From Limnomonas spitsbergensis (lineage: Eukaryota; Chlorophyta; Chlorophyceae; Chlamydomonadales): DNA of 64,000 bases. The position numbers and the translations under genes are program-made. Below the pieces are notes generated by a model, which was given only the letters and a program-made list of their open reading frames with translations, had not been told where the DNA came from and ran no database searches. The stretch is taken from positions 1,736,001-1,800,000 of the forward strand of contig JAYJMM010000122.1 in the NCBI GenBank assembly GCA_037349105.1, in the 5' to 3' direction. Positions 55,601 to 61,600 of the stretch are shown here, one piece after another (positions within the stretch are counted from its first letter, which is position 1; each line of letters begins with the position of its first letter).

Positions 55601-58600
55601 ACATACAGAGCTGTCAATGAGCCTGCGGCCGTGCAGGGTCGCGCCACTGCCCACGGCCTCGACTAACCAGGGGTGGCGCAGTGCCTGGCGAGCAGAGGGT
55701 CGCTTATCCGGGTCGCAAGTCAGGAGCCACTGCGGCGGGGGTGGGACAGAAAAAGGGCCCCAAGTGCTGCAGTTTGAAGTTTGTAACACGCGGAGAGGGG
55801 GCCACCTCGGGGTCGGGAGACAGAAGCTGCCTCGGGGGGGGCAGAGAAAAGAAACTAAATCCAGAAAGTGAAGCAATGAGGGGGATTTAATCACTCATAG
55901 CCTAAGGAAGCCATACAAAATACCATTTCAGGGTTTCGTTTAGGAACATTTTTGAGTCGGGGCTTCAGGTCAGGGTTTCAGGTTAAACCCTGTTAAACTT
56001 CACGTCCTTCCCCCAGGGATGCCTTCCCCACACAGTTTGGGTTGTCATTTCGTAATTAAGTATTTAAACCTAGACCCTACACTGGAACTCCAGGCATGCC
56101 CTTCCTGCAGATGCATACCCACTCCAGATTCCAAAGAAAATATGAAAACAGAGCAGTGCCAAGGGACCCAGATGCTGCGCGCAGTTTGGCTTGCAATCAG
56201 AGTTTCTCTGGCCCGTGACTAGCTTGCTCCCGTCCCACCCATGACAACACTCCTACCCACCTACCCACCAACCCAATGCCCATGCCCCCCAGCTGTACCT
56301 GCACCATCTTGCGCACGCCGCTGCTCAAGACATCCCAGGGGGCCAGCCTGAAGTCCAGGCGGCCACTGATAATACTCCGATTCAGGTCTTTAGAACTGCA
56401 CTCATGGGGGCATGTTGCGCAGATAGCGCCTTGCAATGTTTAGATTCCGTTTTTTTGAAGAGCACTCGAAGTTAGACAGGGTGCGGAGCAAGCCACCCGA
56501 GTACTCAGATACAGACCTTTTGAACTGCGCATGTGGGCTGGTAATGGGCTGGTGGTCCCTAAAATAACTTAAGATCAGATACTTCATATTTGACTAGCGC
56601 AGGTGGCCACTGACTGGGAATACTTTGATTCAAATGTTTTGACCAGCACAGGGTGAGCATATGGAGGATAATTTAACACTTCAGACATTTGAACAGCACA
56701 GGTGACTGCGTTTACAAGCAATTTCGTTTGAGATGCATACCTCAGATGAGCGTGCAGGCAAATATTGGGGACTGCACAGAAATTCCTGATGCCGGTGCAG
56801 TTTTTTTGCAAGGCTCATGTAGTCATGTACATGCTCCTTCCCCTCCTCCCTCCTTCCCCCCCCCCTCCTCATGGCCACATGGCATCCCACTACCCAATGT
56901 CCATTGCCCACCTGATGTTGTTCTGTCCCCTGATTTGAGCCAGATCCGTCACCAGCAGCGCGCCGTCCTCATCCGTAAAGGGCATCCTGTCGGACATGCA
57001 GTATACAGCATACAGCAATATCAGGAGGAACAGAAGGTGCGGGTACACCTACTAATTTTGAAGTCAATAGCACGTGGCTTGCAAGCAACCATCACCATGA
57101 GCACCACTATTGGTGGGCCTCTTGGCCCATGCTCCCGCCCACACTCCTGCTCCAGTTTTCATTCCAAGCACATGTGCCAAGCATGCCAGGCCGGAGATAA
57201 AGAGCTGATGCGTTGCAAAGTCGCAAGGTGAGAGACCCACAACGCGCGAAACAATCAATCACTTTGCCCTTGGGTGTGAACATGTGTTCACCCTTAATCT
57301 CCCAGTGCGCAGCATAACAGGCCTTATTCAATCAATCACTTTCCCGTGGGTGTGGATCTCTTCACCCTTCAAGCCCGGGTGAGCAGCCAATAGGCCTTAT
57401 TTGATCTCAGTGCTCTGAGGTGTGGACATGTTCACCCCTTACCTCCCAGTGAGCAGCTCACAGGCCAGCACTCCTGCGCTCCACACATCAGCTTTGAAAT
57501 CGTATCGCTGTCTCAGTACCTGAAAAGAGGTTCATGAAAGGGCAACCTGCTGCATGGAACGTGTCTTCTACTTCTTGAGGAGAAGGCTTTGATGGGCGTT
57601 TACCCCGGTGACATGGTCTGCATTGAAGGGCCTTGGAGGTGTACCTCTGCTTCAGAACCTAGGCGTAGGGTACTTTATTAGTACTGTCCCTGCAGTACAA
57701 TGTTGTGTTTCAAATAGCTGATGCTGCGTGGAAGGGGACAGGAAGGAGGACTGTGGCAAGGCAGACGAAAGGGTGAAATCCTACGTTGTTAAAAGGGTGA
57801 ACCGTCCTCATGTGATGGTTGAAAAGACTGAAGGATGATGGAGGCGAAACTGGGGTCAATATTATGGTGACACAGGAGGCACATTAATGAAAACGTGAAG
57901 AGGCAGGAAAATATCGGGAAATATGGGTTTAATTTTAAGCCTCCTTGTTCACAGCATGGGAACTTAACTGAACAATAATCAGTTCAGTCCCCATGGCTCT
58001 TACAGGAAAGGTGCTTTACGTACCTCTGGGGCAATGTAGTACTGGCTCCCCGCTTTATCAGTGAGGAACTCCCCTTCGGTGCAGTAACTGGGAGCAAGAG
58101 GGGAAAGAGGGGCAAGGGGCACAGGCCAGAGGCTAGGGGGCAGAGGACAGAGGCTAGGGGGCAGAGGACAGAAGCTAGGGGGCAGAGGACAGAGGCTAGG
58201 GGGCAGAGGACAGAGGCTAGGGGGCAGAGGACAGAGGCTAGGAGGCAGAGGACAGAGGCTAGGGGGCAGAGGACAGAGGCTAGGGGGCAGAGGACAGAGG
58301 CTAGGGGGCAGAGGACAGAGGCTAGGGGGCAGAGGACAGAGGCTAGGGGGCAGAGGACAGAGGCTAGGGGGCAGAGGACAGAGGCTAGGGGGCAGAGGAC
58401 AGAGGCTAGGGGGCAGAGGACAGAGGCTAGGGGGCAGAGGACAGAGGCTAGGGGGCAGAGGACAGTGGCAAGGGGGCAGAGGACAGAGGCTAGGGGACAG
58501 AGGACAGAGGCTAGGGGGCAGAGGACAGAAGCTTGGGGGCAGAGGACAGAGGCTAGGAGGCAGAGGACAGAGGCTAGGGGGCATAGGACAGAGGCTAGGA

Positions 58601-61600
58601 GGCAGAGGACAGAGGCTAGGGGGCAGAGTACACGGGCTGGGGGGCAGAGGACAGAGGCTAGGAGGCAGAGGACAGAGGCTAGGGGGCAGAGGACAGAGGC
58701 TAGGGGGCAGAGGACAGAGGCTAGGGGGCAGAGGACAGAGGCTAGGGGGCAGAGGACAGAGGCTAAGGGGCAGAGGACAGAGGCTAGGGGGCAGAGGACA
58801 GAGGCTAGGGGGCAGAGGACAGAGGCTAGGAGGCAGAGGACAGAGGCTAGGGGACAGAGGACAGAGGCTAAGGGGCAGAGGACAGAGGCTAGGAGGCAGA
58901 GGACAGAGGCTAGGGGGCAGAGGACAGAGGCTAGGGGGAAGAGGACAGAGGCTAGGGGGCAGAGGACAGAGGCTAGGGGGCAGAGGACAGAGGCTAGGAG
59001 GCAGAGGACAGAGGCTAGGGGGCAGAGGACAGAGGCTAGGGGGCAGAGGACAGAGGCTAGGGGGCAGAGGACAGAGGCTAGGAGGCAGAGGACAGAGGCT
59101 AGGGGGCAGAGGACAGAGGCTAGGGGGCAGAGGACAGAGGCTGGGGGGCAGAGGACAGAGGCTGGGGGGCAGAGGACAGAGGCTAGGAGGCAGAGGTTTG
59201 AGGCTAGGAGGCAGAGGACAGAGGCTAGGGGGCAGAGGACAGAGGCTAGGGGGCAGAGGACAGAGGCTAGGAGGCAGAGGACAGAGGCTAGGGGGCAGAG
59301 GTTGCTGGAAGCGCCAGTAGCTGCTGGTCAGGAAGGTACTTATTGCTGGGAGGGGGGGTCAATGGCCTGGTGCAGGGGGTCAGGTCAAGCTCCACGGGGG
59401 CGCTCATGACCTGATGCAAAAACAAATAACATGCCAACTCTGCCACGGCATTTGTTTCCTTTGCCATGCGTCCTTAAGCTTACCCTTTAGGCCCCATTCC
59501 CCCGCACTCACTCAGCTAGACCAAAGTCAATCATTTTGAGCGGGGAGTCCTCGGAGCTGTCTAAGAAGAGGAAATTGTCTGGCTTGACATCACGCAGCAC
59601 GATGCCCCTGGCGTGACACTGAGCCAGGGCCAGCAGCACCTCCAGGAAGAATGGGGGGGAATCACGAGTCAAGGTTGGACAAGGCGCAGCGCGGTGCTCC
59701 TTGACTGGAATTGAGCCAGGGCCAGCAACACCAAGTGGGGAAAGGGGATTTGGATTACTGGTTGAGTTGTCCAGGAGCTGGAGGTTGGCCGTCTGAACAT
59801 GATGTAGTACGATGCCATGGGCGTGACACTGGACCAGGGCCAACAGCACCTGGGGGAAAAGGGGGTCAGATTTCAGGTTGAGTTGTCCAGGAACAGGAGG
59901 TCGTCTGTCTGAATATCACGTAGAGACATGCCCCAGCCGTGACACTGAGCCAGATCCAGCAGCACCAGGGGGGAAGAGGGGTGAATTCCAGGTCAAGAAG
60001 AGGGTCGGGGAATGAGGGATGAGAGAAAGCAGGCTCGAGAATTGAGCTACTGGGTTTTCTTCATTTGAGGGGGGGCGTGGCGGCTCTGGCCCTGGCCCTG
60101 ATCGGCTGATCCTGACCCTGAATCTGGATCTAGCCCTGGCCCAGCAACTCCTGTATGTGAAGCGGTCAGGTCAGTCGCACGATCCTCTTAACTCTCCAAA
60201 CACGCAGAAGGCCAGCATTCCCAACTAGATTTACCACAAGCGTGCAAAGGGCAATACTTGCATGAGCCCACACACACACTTGTTGTGCCTCAACCATACT
60301 GAACCCTGATTACGTTGGCTGCACAATTCGGAAAGTGCAACACTGCAACATCTTGTATAGAGTAACACATGAACATCTCGAATAGAGTAACAGTGCAACA
60401 TCTTGAATATAGTACCAGTGCAACACCTCGCATAGAGTAACAGTGCAACATGATTGCCCCCCCCCCCACACACACACACCTCGTGCAGGATGTAGGCTGC
60501 CTCTCCCTCCCCGTATCGGCTGCGCTTGACTCGGTTCCAGAGCTCGCCTCCAGTGCATAGCTCCATCACCAGCGCCACCTCAACATCGCTTTCATAGGCT
60601 GAGGGGGCAGGGCAGGGCATCATGTCACATTTAGGCTCAACCAAATTGCAGTAGAAAACATCCATGGTATGATATATGTCTCCCAGCACGGGCATAAAGG
60701 CAGCTGACCACAAAACTTCTAGGTTTTGGCATCCCAGCTTACAGGACATTTCTCACCCTCAAGGTATGAATGCAAGTAGTGTTACCAAACAGCCTCAAAT
60801 AATGTGCAATGGCGTCAACCTGAGTACCGGTAGCAGACCCTCTACCGTGAGAGACGGCTGTCAATTTGTATATCTACGCAGGGCGTTATATAATTGACAG
60901 AACAAGCCATTCCACTTGAATCCAGGATATCGCTATTAACTACCCATGTATTGTAATAGGGAACATAATAATTAGGTAACAGAATAACTAGGTAAAACAA
61001 TACAGGAATTTTAAAAACTGTGTTAACAAATATGGGATTTTCCGCCCTGTACTGCGTAATTATGGAACACAAGTTTTTAAATGCGGGTTGAGGTCAGTAA
61101 CGGCAGAGTACTACAGACCAGCAGTACATACCCGCATATAGGTGTGCCACATTGAGGGACCGCCCAAGCCTGTTGTAAACATCGACCTCATGCTGGATCC
61201 GCCTGTGAGATGGTGCGCGCCAAAAGTGTAACATGGAAATATGGAGGGTGGCAAAGTGTAACATGGCGAGATGGAGGAAGGAAACAGTGTAACCTCACAC
61301 ACTTCAGCGTTCTTGTCCCTACAACCTTGAATCAAGCCGCGCCCGCTCACCCTCTCAACCCCTCTCTTAATTACCATCTGGAAGAAGAAAAATATCCTGG
61401 TGAAGCCGCAACCAGCCAGTTGGCTAGCTGGCGAATGCAGCAACTCTGCTGGGCAAGGCCTTCAAGCCGCTCTACGCTGCATGGACGCTGCGGTGGCTAC
61501 TTGCCCCACAGGCTGAAAAGAGAGTGGATGTTGCCCCATCAGCCCTCAGCTGTGTTGCTCCCCTCACTCTACCTGCCCCTCAGGAACACGCACCTACTAC

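Noticed and set aside
58000..59409. Seven-residue-repeat proteins on both strands (CPLPPSL and GQRTEAR types)
   Set aside because: They are translations of the 21-bp intronic minisatellite, whose length is a multiple of three.
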